53,482 nucleotides of DNA from contig JAEUUV010000083.1 of assembly GCA_016787285.1 (NCBI GenBank), forward strand, positions 1 to 53,482, given 5' to 3'. This DNA comes from Saprospiraceae bacterium. Its GTDB lineage: Bacteria > Bacteroidota > Bacteroidia > Chitinophagales > Saprospiraceae. Position 1 is the stretch's first letter. Each line of letters begins with the position of its first letter. Under the pieces are notes generated by a model, which ran no database searches, had not been told where the DNA came from, and saw only the letters and a list, made by a program, of their open reading frames with translations. The translations under genes were made by a program, and so were the position numbers. Shown here piece by piece: positions 1 through 8,712 of the stretch.

Positions 1-100
1 ACATCAAAAATCGATTTTTGGAGCCTCTTTGATACTATCGTCCACCCTCAAGCATCAGGCTGCGGAAAGTTCCAAACCAACAAGTGGGCCGCCTGAAATG

Positions 101-139
101 AAAAAGACCGCCTCATAAGTGCGACTTATGAGACGGCCT
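101..139 (-). terminator. Intrinsic terminator-like hairpin downstream of the OmpA gene
   Basis: Read on the minus strand, a stem of about 13 bp (nine bases CTCATAAGT at 112-120 pairing with 124-132, plus CCG/CGG after one mismatch) has a 3-nt loop and is followed by five T (the A run at 101-105). It lies about 115 bp past the stop of the OmpA-type gene and is in the right direction to end its transcript. An insertion-sequence end is an alternative reading, but no transposase was recognised. Confidence 0.6.
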
Positions 140-158
140 CAATCCGTTTGACCCGTGT

Positions 159-231
159 AATCCGCGTTGCCATTGTTGTCACGCACGGTAAATCCGCGGG
201 CATCCGAAAAATCCGCGTTGCCATTGTTGTC
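159..231. repeat. 22-bp direct repeat pair
   Basis: The word AATCCGCGTTGCCATTGTTG plus TC occurs at 159-180 and again at 210-231, separated by a 29-bp spacer that also contains an AATCCGCG fragment. It sits between the OmpA stop codon and its terminator hairpin. The function is unknown. It is one of several locus-specific phrase repeats in the gaps of this window. Confidence 0.75.
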
Positions 232-254
232 GCGAGCGGGGGGGGACTCCGGCT

Positions 255-1985
255 TCAGTTCTTGCAGATGATTTTTACGTCCGTGCGGCGGTTTGTCCGG
301 TAGTGATGGTGGTCTTCGTCAACTTTGCAGGAGGGATTACATTTTTCAAGCGGGTACTGTTCGCCAAAACCTTGTACACTCAAACGCCCATACGCAATGC
401 CTTGCTCCGTGAGATACTGCTTTGCCGAGTTGGCCCGCCTGATTGAGAGTTTTTTGTTGTAATCCTCCGTGCCCCGAGCATCGGTATGCCCCTGAATTTC
501 GGCTTTCAGGCCGGGGTTATCCCGAAGAAATTGAGCGACCACATCCAGTTCCCGTTTGCCTTCCCGATTTATTATGGTATCGTTGTAGTCGTAATATACG
601 TGGTAAATGTCGCCGCATCCGAGTGGTTCCATACAGATTTCCAGGTTGATAAAAAGCGTGGCGTTCCGGTCATACCCGCGTGTGGAGAGGTGTTCGATCA
701 GAGACAGGTGCATATCCTTGTTGGCGTAAATCTGGTAGTCGCTCCTTCCGTTCAGGTGGAAGATGTATTCGCCATTCCCGTTAGTGATGGTTCGTTTTTC
801 CGAGGCACCTTCCAGATTTTTCAGCACTACCGATACCCTTGGCAGAGATGTGTTGGTGTTGCATTTCACCACCTGTCCCTGCAGGATAAAATTCGGATCG
901 TCGTACAGGATTTCCTTTTCCACTTGCCTGCGGGTACTGCTGAATTCCGTGCGCCGAACCGCGTTACCCTTGAGCCTTTTGTCGTACAACGTGCCCTCGA
1001 TGAAGTAGTTGTCGAACGGCATTTCCAGAAAATACACATCGCCGTTGGCATCGGTTACGCCCCTGCCCACCTCGGCGCCGGCTGCATTTTTGAGCGCCAC
1101 CTGGGTATTGGGCAGCAGTTGGCCGGTTTGCACGTCGCGTGCCGTCACGCGGATGTTGCCTGTTTGAGGAACATCACGAGGTTTGCGCCGGCTTTCCGGT
1201 ATCCGCACGGTGATCCCGGCAGTCACGCCCCACGACGAGTAGTCACAGTTGCATGGGCTAAACGCTGGAATAAAATCGGTCTCGATGGAATTGACGCCCC
1301 CCGCAGTGGTAACCGGGTAGTACCCGGAGTATATGCCCGAGGGCGGGTCGTAGGCTTCGGGCACGCTGAACTGACTGAGGTAATACGCGCCCAAGTTGAA
1401 GCCGACCATTTCGCTGAAAAAATACTTGAGCTCCAGTTGCACTTTTCCCGCCGGTACAACTTCATTGTCGGCTTGCTCAAAACCCGCATGAAAATTCAGG
1501 GGTTCGAGGTCGTACCCAAATGGAGCGCCCATTAGCAGCGTGTATCCACCGGAAATGGAGGAAACCCCGCCCCGGATTTTCAATTCGGTTGAAAAGTTAT
1601 TTGTCGGTTGCAACTTCAGGCTGAATCCGCCACCGAGAAAAAAGCGCTCAATCCGGTTTTCTTCCAGGTAAAAGTTCTCAAACGGTTCGGTCATAAGCAA
1701 ATACAGGTCATCTGTCGGGTAGATGCTTCGGGAAGCATTGGCCATGTAGTCAAAATCGGCCCCGAGGCCAAACCACTTCCAGTAGTAGTCGGCGGAAACC
1801 CCCGCCGAAAATCCGGGCTTGTATTGGATATACGGGGAAAACCCGAGGTAGGAGGGGACATCCCAACCGCCGCGAAGCGACAGGTGTAGCCCCGAGCGAT
1901 AATCCGTGGTCGTAGTTTGGGCTTCAAGTGCGGTCGGGCAAAAAGCCCGGCAGATCATCATTACGAGTACAAAAAGGCGAAACAT
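255..1985 (-). CDS. OmpA family outer-membrane protein with carboxypeptidase-like regulatory domain
   Basis: A 576-aa protein beginning with a signal peptide (MFRLFVLVMMICRAF, cleavage near ALEAQ). The N-terminal ~270 residues are rich in aromatic strand-like segments and look like a beta-barrel. Residues ~280-350 and ~365-440 resemble Ig-like carboxypeptidase-regulatory (CarboxypepD_reg) folds, with phrases such as GNIRVTARDVQTGQLLPNT. The last ~115 residues are a typical OmpA peptidoglycan-binding domain, with YYDYND, the helix AEIQGHTDARGTEDYN, and the closing RTNRRTDVKI. The probable role is tethering the outer membrane to the cell wall. The gene stands alone and is divergent from the sigma factor. 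Family placement is strong; the exact role is inferred. Confidence 0.9.
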   Translation of the reverse strand: MFRLFVLVMMICRAFCPTALEAQTTTTDYRSGLHLSLRGGWDVPSYLGFSPYIQYKPGFSAGVSADYYWKWFGLGADFDYMANASRSIYPTDDLYLLMTEPFENFYLEENRIERFFLGGGFSLKLQPTNNFSTELKIRGGVSSISGGYTLLMGAPFGYDLEPLNFHAGFEQADNEVVPAGKVQLELKYFFSEMVGFNLGAYYLSQFSVPEAYDPPSGIYSGYYPVTTAGGVNSIETDFIPAFSPCNCDYSSWGVTAGITVRIPESRRKPRDVPQTGNIRVTARDVQTGQLLPNTQVALKNAAGAEVGRGVTDANGDVYFLEMPFDNYFIEGTLYDKRLKGNAVRRTEFSSTRRQVEKEILYDDPNFILQGQVVKCNTNTSLPRVSVVLKNLEGASEKRTITNGNGEYIFHLNGRSDYQIYANKDMHLSLIEHLSTRGYDRNATLFINLEICMEPLGCGDIYHVYYDYNDTIINREGKRELDVVAQFLRDNPGLKAEIQGHTDARGTEDYNKKLSIRRANSAKQYLTEQGIAYGRLSVQGFGEQYPLEKCNPSCKVDEDHHHYRTNRRTDVKIICKN

Positions 1986-2283
1986 GGTGTGTGGTTTGGA
2001 TTTGTAGCCCGTGCTTCAGGTCGGGCAATTCGTGAACAATACGGGCTTCGGGGGCGACTGAATGGTGCACATTCCATTCGTAGCGGCGAGCCGGAAAGTG
2101 GTTCCGGTTTTTTTGAAAGTTTTTGAATTTTTTTTTCGGAAAGGCGCACAGGGATGAAGTGCAGGCAGGAATGGATTTGGAAACAGGGTTTTGAATATTT
2201 TTTTTCAGACAACCTCGGAGTACCTTGGCCCTTGAACCGCAAGCGGAACCTTTTTTCGCTTGCACGCTACTAATACCGCAACG
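1986..2283. other. Divergent intergenic region, OmpA / sigma factor
   Basis: A 298-bp gap holding the promoters of both divergent genes. It contains several T runs (2108-2115, 2130-2137, 2198-2205) and TACCTTGG at 2220-2227, a one-mismatch match to the Bacteroidota -7 box TAnnTTTG upstream of the sigma gene. I see no convincing -33 partner, hairpin or small gene. Confidence 0.4.
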
Positions 2284-2874
2284 ATGACGGACGAAGCCCT
2301 AATTGCCGGCATTCTTGCCGGCGGCACGCAGCGGGAAAAAGCCCTCCAGTATGTATGCACGTCGGGTATTTTCCGAAACCCTGTTCGCGCGTTTGTGCTG
2401 GCCAACGGCGGCACGCTCGACGATTTCAAGGATGTGTTTCAAAATGCCCTGCTTGCCATGGATCGCAATATTCGCCTCGGGCGATTTGAGGGCCGGAGCA
2501 AACTGAGCACGTATTTCAACCAGATAGCCCGATGGCGCTGGCAGGAGATGCTCCGCAAACGCAGACCGACAGAACCCTACGAGCCGTCCGATTACGACGA
2601 GCCGGTGCAGCCGCTCATTCAGCACCTGCTGGACAATAGTGAAATGAGCAGCCTGTTGGACAAGACACTCGACCTGATCGGCTCACCCTGCCGGGAAATG
2701 CTGCGCCTGTACGCCTTCAGTTATGCCATGGAGGAAATCGGGGAGGGCTACGGCCTTAGTGCCACGCAGGCCAAACGCAAGGTGCACGGTTGCCGCGAAA
2801 ATGCCGAGCGCGAAATCCTCCGAAATGCCGACCTGAAGCAGCGGTACCTCGAACTGTTCAACCGATTTTTGTAA
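2284..2874 (+). CDS. Sigma-70 family (ECF-like) RNA polymerase sigma factor
   Basis: A 196-aa protein starting MTDEALIAGILAGG. An upstream in-frame TTG at 2260 adds eight residues, but the ATG is preferred. Residues ~38-95 are sigma region 2-like: DDFKDVFQNALLAMDRNI, then a segment ending FNQIARWRWQEMLRKRR. Residues ~130-175 resemble region 4: CREMLRLYAFSYAMEEIGEG, then LSATQAKRKVHGCRENAE. The product would direct polymerase to an unknown regulon. Its stop is two bases before the start of the membrane protein at 2877, so the two are almost certainly cotranscribed as a sigma/anti-sigma-like pair. Family call strong, regulon unknown. Confidence 0.85.
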   Translation: MTDEALIAGILAGGTQREKALQYVCTSGIFRNPVRAFVLANGGTLDDFKDVFQNALLAMDRNIRLGRFEGRSKLSTYFNQIARWRWQEMLRKRRPTEPYEPSDYDEPVQPLIQHLLDNSEMSSLLDKTLDLIGSPCREMLRLYAFSYAMEEIGEGYGLSATQAKRKVHGCRENAEREILRNADLKQRYLELFNRFL

Positions 2875-2876
2875 CC

Positions 2877-4004
2877 ATGACCGACGCGGAATTGCATAAA
2901 AAAACAGCCGGCCTGCTCGCCGGAACCCTGCCCGAGGCGGATGCCGAACAGTTTCGCGCCACCCTGCGCGACTCGGAACCGCTACGCGAGCAGGCCCGTC
3001 GGGTGGCGTTGGGGTTGTTGCTGGGCGAGCATTCGGAGCAACTTGACTTGCTGCAAAAAATGGACGGCTGGGAAAACGAAATGTCCGCCGAAACACCTGC
3101 CGATACCGACACCGCCCGCCTCGAATTGCTGCTGAACGAGCGTCAGGACGAAATCGAACTGCTGCAAAAGATGGATGTCTGGGAAAACGATCTCGTCGAA
3201 CCCACAGCCCCATCCGCGCCGTTCCCCGTGTGGCGATGGGTAGGTACCATCGTGCTCGCGGCCCTGCTGGTTGCGGTACTGCTTACCTGGATTTGCAGCC
3301 CCCGACCCGAACCGACGGCTCCTGAAAACCCCGCTACGCCGTCACTATCCCCCACCGGGCAACCCCGGCCTTCGCAACCGAAGCCCTCGGAAAAGGATCA
3401 GCCTGCGCCGAAGCCGTCCGGCGAAAAAAACACGACGGCACCCGCAGCCAAACACCAATACATTGCGCTGGCAAAGGAATTCTACCGGCAATCGGCTGTC
3501 ACCACGGGCAATATTCGCTCCATACCGACAGCCCCGCCCGGCGCCCGGCAACCCAGGCACAACCCGCCCGGCGGTGGCTTTCACACCGGAATCGAGGACG
3601 CTACCGTTTCGGATGGTTCAGCCGCAGAGTCGTTCGACGCCCTCCGCAGCGAGGCCCTGACCAGGTTTGAAAACCGCCGCTGGCCGGAAGCCGTCAGGGC
3701 ACTCAACGCTTTGCTCGGGCAACTGCCCGAATCCGAAAAACCGGTATACTTGCTGCTGATAGGCGGTGCGTTTTTTGAACAGGGCGACTTCCAGCGTGCC
3801 GCCTCGGTTTTCAGCCAAAAATCGCTAAGCGACCACCCCGAGTACGGCTACGACGCCCAGCGCTACGAACTGCTCAGCCGCCTGGCCGACCTCCCTGCCG
3901 GCGGAGTCGCCTTTCGTCAACTCATCCGCACCATCCGGCAAGACCCGGACAACCCGAACCGCGAACTGGTAGCGGAAATACTTCGTAAAACGCCGGATTT
4001 GTGA
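2877..4004 (+). CDS. Single-pass membrane protein, anti-sigma-like, with duplicated motif and TPR-like C-terminus
   Basis: A 375-aa protein starting MTDAELHKKTAG. The ATG at 2877 is chosen because it directly follows the sigma-factor stop; a longer open frame from 2790 would overlap that gene. Residues 1-~115 are acidic and helical and carry a near-exact internal duplication (LLQKMDGWENE and LLQKMDVWEND). A hydrophobic segment (WVGTIVLAALLVAVLLTWI, ~residues 122-140) spans the membrane. It is followed by a Pro/Lys-rich linker and a C-terminal region with TPR-like helices (~260-375: RFENRRWPEAVRALNALLG). Position and topology (cytoplasmic N-terminus, one TM, external repeats) suggest an anti-sigma factor, but no zinc-binding HxxxCxxC motif is visible. 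It converges with the CHAT gene 4 bp away. Confidence 0.6.
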   Translation: MTDAELHKKTAGLLAGTLPEADAEQFRATLRDSEPLREQARRVALGLLLGEHSEQLDLLQKMDGWENEMSAETPADTDTARLELLLNERQDEIELLQKMDVWENDLVEPTAPSAPFPVWRWVGTIVLAALLVAVLLTWICSPRPEPTAPENPATPSLSPTGQPRPSQPKPSEKDQPAPKPSGEKNTTAPAAKHQYIALAKEFYRQSAVTTGNIRSIPTAPPGARQPRHNPPGGGFHTGIEDATVSDGSAAESFDALRSEALTRFENRRWPEAVRALNALLGQLPESEKPVYLLLIGGAFFEQGDFQRAASVFSQKSLSDHPEYGYDAQRYELLSRLADLPAGGVAFRQLIRTIRQDPDNPNRELVAEILRKTPDL

Positions 4005-4008
4005 GCAA

Positions 4009-7000
4009 CTACCGCACCGGCTGCATAGCGCCGGTAGCGATAAACCCTGCCCAGAAAAACGGATGCTGCCGGCTCGGTGCGGCGGTGGACAAATACGCCA
4101 GTTTGGCCTGCTGCAAGGCCTCGTCCTTGGTCGCCCCCCGGAACAGGGCCGAGTAAAACCCGTCCATCAGTCGGGTGGTTGAGGCATCGTTTGCCACCCA
4201 GAGGCTGTGCACGATACTTTTGGCGCCGGCAGCGGCAAATGCCCGCCCAAGGCTGATGGCGCCTTCGCCGCGCTGAATCTTCCCGATACCGGTTTCGCAG
4301 GCCGACAACACCACGAGGTCGGCATTCAGGCGCAGGCCATAGAGGTCGGTTGTGAAAAGCAGGCCTGCTTCGGCTGAATCGGCCGGTGCGACAAATGCCA
4401 GGCAGGCGCGGTCGGCCCGGCGCGGATCCGCCTGGGCATGGGTGGCCAGGTGCAACATTCGGTACGCGCCGCAGCGCTCCAGAAATGCCGGAGCAGTCGC
4501 CGCCGCTCCGAGCAGGGCATCGCCGCCGAAGATGCGGCGCACGGTTTCGGCTTCATCGCCCGAACGCGGCAAGGGGGCGAATCCCGGGCGGTTTCCCTCG
4601 CCTCCTGAAGCCCAAACAACGGAGTCTGTTGAAGCAAAAGGCGCCATGACCAGGAGCCTGCTTGCCGGTTCCTGTGCGTGTTGCCGGGTTTGCATATTGT
4701 GCAGCGTGGTGGCTGAGTAGCCGTAACTGATCGCATGCCGGCGGCACAGGTAAGGCAGTGCCCCGAAGTTTTTCGCGCTGCCCATCGTGTCGGTCGGCAA
4801 CACCTCGAACGGGATTGCGGCCAGTGCGGCGTCGGGCACAAACACCACACGCGGGCCAAGCCAGGGCTGAAGCGGGCGGACGAGTTTTTGGTAAAGTTTT
4901 CGAGAAAATTCGAGGTACTGCCCGGTGGTACGCCGGTACAGGTCGGGCGTGCGTTCCGCCTCCGGGAGGGCATAGTAGCCGTAAATTCCCTCGCGCAGTT
5001 GTTCGACCCATGCATCGAGCGGGAAGTCTTTTTTCAGTTCGATCAACCGCGTGCCGGTAGTGTTCACCACGAATGCAAAAACACTGCTGTCGCCGGTAAA
5101 ATAGGCAACCAGCGTTTGATCCCGGGGCAGGTCGGCGATGGTTTCCGGAAGTAACCGGGCACGTTGGCCGCCGTAGCGGAGCCGGTAATACTCGGGGTAT
5201 CGGGTTTCGACTGCATTCCGCAAGTCGTTCAGGCGGGTACGAGCGGCGAGTGCTTCGGCTGCATAGCGGAGGTCGAGCGAGTCGGAAGTTCCGGGCTTGG
5301 CAGCGCGTTCAAGTTGGCGTTTTTCCAGCCAAAACAAGCGTTGTTTGGCTTGGTCAAGCGCCTGCGCCAACGAGTCGGGCAGGCCCGAGAAACGGGTGGC
5401 GCGACTTTCCAGCAGGGTATTGTGCAAGACGATAGCCTTGGTTTGCTCCGAATATTCCCAGGCGTTGGCCGGTGCGGCGGGATCGCCGGTGCGCTGAAAT
5501 GCGTGAAATTCGGCCCGGATGCCGTTTTCGGCAATCTGGTAAATCCATTGGATCATTGCCGCCAGATCGGCGTATTCCGCTTGCTGAAAAGTGAAGTGCT
5601 GTGCCAGAGCCATGCCTTGTCGGAAGTACTGCCGGGCCATTTCGAGGTCGGCGAATTGTGCGTGTCGTTTGTAACGAAACAAGTACACGCCGCCGAGCGT
5701 GTTGAGCAAAATCAGTTTGTCGCCCAGATATTCCGAATCGGGCTTGCTTTTCAGACTTGCCCAGGCCTGGTGTACCCAGGCGAGCGCCAGGCTATCCTTG
5801 CCGAGCAGCAGGCAGGTACTTGCGAGGCCGACCATGCCCGAAGCCGGCAGCACGTGAGCCTGAAGGGACGACGGCCGGCGATCCATCATGGCGGTAAAAT
5901 ACACCAGTGCAGAGTCCAGCCTGCGTTGGTGAAAAAAACAGACGGCTATGTTTTGCAACGATTGCGGAACGCCGGACTTATCGGCTACCAACCGTACGGC
6001 AAGCGCCTGCCGGAAGTAGTCGAGCGCCGTCTCAAAATTGCCGAGGTTACTGTGGTAATTTCCCAGGTTGTTCAGCAGTACGCCAAGCGTGTAGTTCGGC
6101 GCCCGGCTTATTGCCTGCTGAAGTTCAAGGCCTTTTTTACCCCAGTAATGCGCCTGCTCATGCTCGCCGGCGTGGCTATGGTTTTCAGCAAGATTGGCGT
6201 ACACATCCACGCGCATGCCTCTTGTGTCGAATTCACTACGCTCCAGAATATCAAGAGCGACGCGCAAATACGCCCGGCTCTTCAGCACATCACCGCGAGT
6301 ATCAATGGCCAGATTGCAGAATGTCTGGGCAACATCCGGGTGGTAGTCGCCCAGAACAACACGCAACACTTCGGCCGAACGCTGATAGTATGCGGCAGCG
6401 GAATCCAGCCGGCCCGTTGATCCAAAAACAAGCCCCAGATTGCCCAATGCCTTGCCAAGGTTGTGATTTTTACCCTCTGGAGCATGCAAGGACAAAATTC
6501 GAACGGCCTCCCGGGAGTAGAACTCAGCGCTGTCCAATTGGTTTCGCCTCCAATACACGCTACCGAGGTTCATATAACTTACCCCTGTTTCCGGGTTTGT
6601 ATCGCCCCCGAAGTCCCGGCGCAAAGCCAATGCACTGTGGTGGTATTGCACGCAGCGCTCCGGGTCGGTGTTTTCCAGACTGAATGCCAGGTTGTTGTAC
6701 AGATTGGCCAAGTTGCCGCGCTGATCGTCCGGGCGCAACAACAGCAGTTGAAGGCTTCGCTCGAATGCCGATTGTGCTTCTTCCGTTCTACCGGCTGCCA
6801 GCAAGGTGTTCCCGATGAGCAGGTGGCAGTTGGCGATATCTACATCCAGCGAGTCCAGGTGTTTTTCCCGGATGGCCAGCGCCTGTCGGAGTTTGGCCAA
6901 TGCAAACGGAAAATTGCCTGTCTGACCGAATGTTTCTCCGAAAAACTCATGAATCTCCGCCGTTTCCGGGCTGTCTGCTCCGGTTGCCGATTCTTGCGCA

Positions 7001-7335
7001 CGCAGGGCTTGACCTGCCAGCGCAAGCGCCTGCTGGAGTGCGCCTTCACTGCGGCGTTGCCGGGCCTCGTCGAGTAATTGTACGGGCGATTGGGCCTGTG
7101 CCGATGCGGTCAGTAGCAGCGTGAGCCATAGCAGCAGCCATTTGCCAAGCCCGGGAGGGGTGCCTTTTTTACATCCGGGGCTTACACCTTGATTTTTATA
7201 CCCGGGGCTTACACCCCGGGTTGGACGGTACTTTTTATACCCGGGGCTTACACCCCGGGTTGGCAGATGGCGCCCTTTCAGGGCTGAACGGGTGTTTGTC
7301 AACTGAATTTGGGTGCACAGCGGCTCCATGCTCAT
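4009..7335 (-). CDS. TPR-repeat protein with C-terminal CHAT (caspase-like) protease domain
   Basis: An open frame of 1108 codons. Residues ~85-640 are tandem TPR helices (for example LANLYNNLAFSLENTDPERC). The last ~280 residues form a CHAT domain, with the presumed catalytic His in HLATHA (~residue 960) and Cys in LSACETG (~residue 1010), both present. A signal peptide (KWLLLWLTLLLTASAQAQ) lies at residues 65-82 instead of at the N-terminus, because residues ~25-57 are a translation of repeated intergenic DNA (7166-7263). No in-frame ATG exists between that repeat and the signal peptide, so the true start is uncertain; the protein may be secreted from a non-ATG start. CHAT proteins are caspase-type proteases in defence and death pathways; the target here is unknown. 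It ends 4 bp from the sigma/anti-sigma-like pair. Confidence 0.85.
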   Translation of the reverse strand: MSMEPLCTQIQLTNTRSALKGRHLPTRGVSPGYKKYRPTRGVSPGYKNQGVSPGCKKGTPPGLGKWLLLWLTLLLTASAQAQSPVQLLDEARQRRSEGALQQALALAGQALRAQESATGADSPETAEIHEFFGETFGQTGNFPFALAKLRQALAIREKHLDSLDVDIANCHLLIGNTLLAAGRTEEAQSAFERSLQLLLLRPDDQRGNLANLYNNLAFSLENTDPERCVQYHHSALALRRDFGGDTNPETGVSYMNLGSVYWRRNQLDSAEFYSREAVRILSLHAPEGKNHNLGKALGNLGLVFGSTGRLDSAAAYYQRSAEVLRVVLGDYHPDVAQTFCNLAIDTRGDVLKSRAYLRVALDILERSEFDTRGMRVDVYANLAENHSHAGEHEQAHYWGKKGLELQQAISRAPNYTLGVLLNNLGNYHSNLGNFETALDYFRQALAVRLVADKSGVPQSLQNIAVCFFHQRRLDSALVYFTAMMDRRPSSLQAHVLPASGMVGLASTCLLLGKDSLALAWVHQAWASLKSKPDSEYLGDKLILLNTLGGVYLFRYKRHAQFADLEMARQYFRQGMALAQHFTFQQAEYADLAAMIQWIYQIAENGIRAEFHAFQRTGDPAAPANAWEYSEQTKAIVLHNTLLESRATRFSGLPDSLAQALDQAKQRLFWLEKRQLERAAKPGTSDSLDLRYAAEALAARTRLNDLRNAVETRYPEYYRLRYGGQRARLLPETIADLPRDQTLVAYFTGDSSVFAFVVNTTGTRLIELKKDFPLDAWVEQLREGIYGYYALPEAERTPDLYRRTTGQYLEFSRKLYQKLVRPLQPWLGPRVVFVPDAALAAIPFEVLPTDTMGSAKNFGALPYLCRRHAISYGYSATTLHNMQTRQHAQEPASRLLVMAPFASTDSVVWASGGEGNRPGFAPLPRSGDEAETVRRIFGGDALLGAAATAPAFLERCGAYRMLHLATHAQADPRRADRACLAFVAPADSAEAGLLFTTDLYGLRLNADLVVLSACETGIGKIQRGEGAISLGRAFAAAGAKSIVHSLWVANDASTTRLMDGFYSALFRGATKDEALQQAKLAYLSTAAPSRQHPFFWAGFIATGAMQPVR
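7166..7291. repeat. REP-like palindromic repeat cluster at the 5' end of the CHAT gene
   Basis: Two identical 32-bp units (7193-7224 and 7232-7263) and a degenerate third (7166-7192) each contain the palindrome CCCGGGGCTTACACCCCGGG. They are flanked at 7272-7284 by a second small palindrome, GCCCT-ttc-AGGGC. I recall this kind of 'cccggggcttacaccccggg' element as common between genes in several phyla, although I cannot check copy number. Here it is read through as PTRGVSPGYK repeats upstream of the CHAT protein's signal peptide. Confidence 0.85.
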
Positions 7336-7350
7336 CGTTTATGCACATCG

Positions 7351-8691
7351 CTAAAAAACGACGGCCCCGCCGAACCGGAAATTCACGGCCGCCGAGCCGT
7401 AGGGGGTGACGGCGTTGAGCGCATTGTCGGACAAAATGAACAGTTGCAGCGGGCCGGGCTTGGCCACGATACTCAGGCCGATATTGGCGGCAGAGCGGTC
7501 GTTTATGCTGTACATGCCGCCGACGGTCAGCCATTTCAGGGGCGACCAATGGACGCTCGCACCCACGGAGGTTGCCTTGCGGCGTTCGCTGTTGAAATGG
7601 TGGAGCACGGCGCCGAGCACCCAGCGTTCGGTCAGTTTGAACGAGCCGCCCACATAGATGCGCATGGGCAGTTCGGTCGTGAACTCCGAGTCCGTTTTCT
7701 GGAAATTCAGCACGTCGTTCAGGCTGTCGAGCGCAGCGTCGAAATCGAGGCTGTCGGTGGTGCCGTTCAGAATATCGGTGCCGGGAATGCCGATGCCGTT
7801 GTACGCGTAGGTGCCCTGACTGCGGTAGTAGTTGGCGTTTTTCTTCCAGGCGATGCTGCCGCCGAGGTCGAGTACACTGGCGCTCAGGGTGAGGCGATCG
7901 CCGGCTTTGAGTTGTAGGCCCAAGTCGAAGGCCCATCCCCCGTTGGCGGCGAAGTCGTTTTTGATCTCGTTGAGCGACAGGTCGAAGCCGAGGCCGGCGG
8001 TGTCTATGGAAGAAACAATGCTGGAGGAGTGGAACGCGTAGTCGGTAGTAAGCGACAGCTGGTAGATGTCGTTGCTGGTCAGGGCGCTTATTTTCCGGCG
8101 GTTTTCGTCGCTTTGTACGGCGCCGACGCCGGAGAGGAATTTGGCGCGGGCGCCGATGGTCAGGTTTTCGCCGAAGCGTTTGCCGAGACCGAGGTACAGT
8201 TCGTTCCAGTTGGCGGTATTGATGGCCGGGCCGATTTCGAGTGTCTGGCCGACAAACGGGCCGTTGCCGTACCAAAACAACTCGGCCAACGCTTTGGGGT
8301 AATTGATCGCCGTGTTCACGCGCACCGCATAGCCGGCTTGCAAAAACATACTGCCGAGGCGCACTCCGGCGGAAGCGATTTCGAAGCGCTGATCAAAGTA
8401 CACATCGTTGTTTGGCTCCAGTTTGTTGATGGCATTGCCCACATCGAGGACGGTGCGGTCGCCCTGTTCGCGCAGCAGGTCGTTGTAGGTGATGTCGCCC
8501 GAATGCGCGGCATCAAGGCCAAATGAAGGGCCGCCGATGACGAAGCGTTTTTCCGAAGGGAAAAAAGCCGGATTAACGGCGTTGGCATGCCACAGGTCGC
8601 TCTGCTGATGCAGCAGGAGTTCCTGTTGGGCAAAAGCGGTTTGCAGGGTAAAAAGGCCGAGGAAAAGGGGAAGGATATGGTGCTTTTTCAT
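7351..8691 (-). CDS. DUF5723 family outer-membrane beta-barrel protein
   Basis: A 446-aa protein with signal peptide MKKHHILPLFLGLFTLQTAFA. Alternating strand pattern throughout, an early NPAFFPSEKRFVIGG motif, and a C-terminus ending in an aromatic strand (AAVNFRFGGAVVF), as expected for an outer-membrane barrel related to PorP/SprF and DUF5723 proteins. The substrate is unknown. It follows the lipoprotein gene at 8868-10454 on the same strand, separated by a 37-bp-arm inverted repeat, and lies 15 bp before the CHAT open frame. Recognised from family style rather than catalytic residues. Confidence 0.75.
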   Translation of the reverse strand: MKKHHILPLFLGLFTLQTAFAQQELLLHQQSDLWHANAVNPAFFPSEKRFVIGGPSFGLDAAHSGDITYNDLLREQGDRTVLDVGNAINKLEPNNDVYFDQRFEIASAGVRLGSMFLQAGYAVRVNTAINYPKALAELFWYGNGPFVGQTLEIGPAINTANWNELYLGLGKRFGENLTIGARAKFLSGVGAVQSDENRRKISALTSNDIYQLSLTTDYAFHSSSIVSSIDTAGLGFDLSLNEIKNDFAANGGWAFDLGLQLKAGDRLTLSASVLDLGGSIAWKKNANYYRSQGTYAYNGIGIPGTDILNGTTDSLDFDAALDSLNDVLNFQKTDSEFTTELPMRIYVGGSFKLTERWVLGAVLHHFNSERRKATSVGASVHWSPLKWLTVGGMYSINDRSAANIGLSIVAKPGPLQLFILSDNALNAVTPYGSAAVNFRFGGAVVF

Positions 8692-8712
8692 TGATGTTAT
8701 TTTTTGATTTTT

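Noticed and set aside
1..96. Open plus-strand frame of 31 codons at the window edge, ending before the hairpin at 101-139
   Set aside because: Short enough to occur by chance, no recognised protein signature, and the hairpin is oriented to serve the OmpA gene instead.
101..140. Terminal inverted repeat of an insertion sequence
   Set aside because: No transposase fragment could be recognised beside it, and the stem plus T run fits a terminator.
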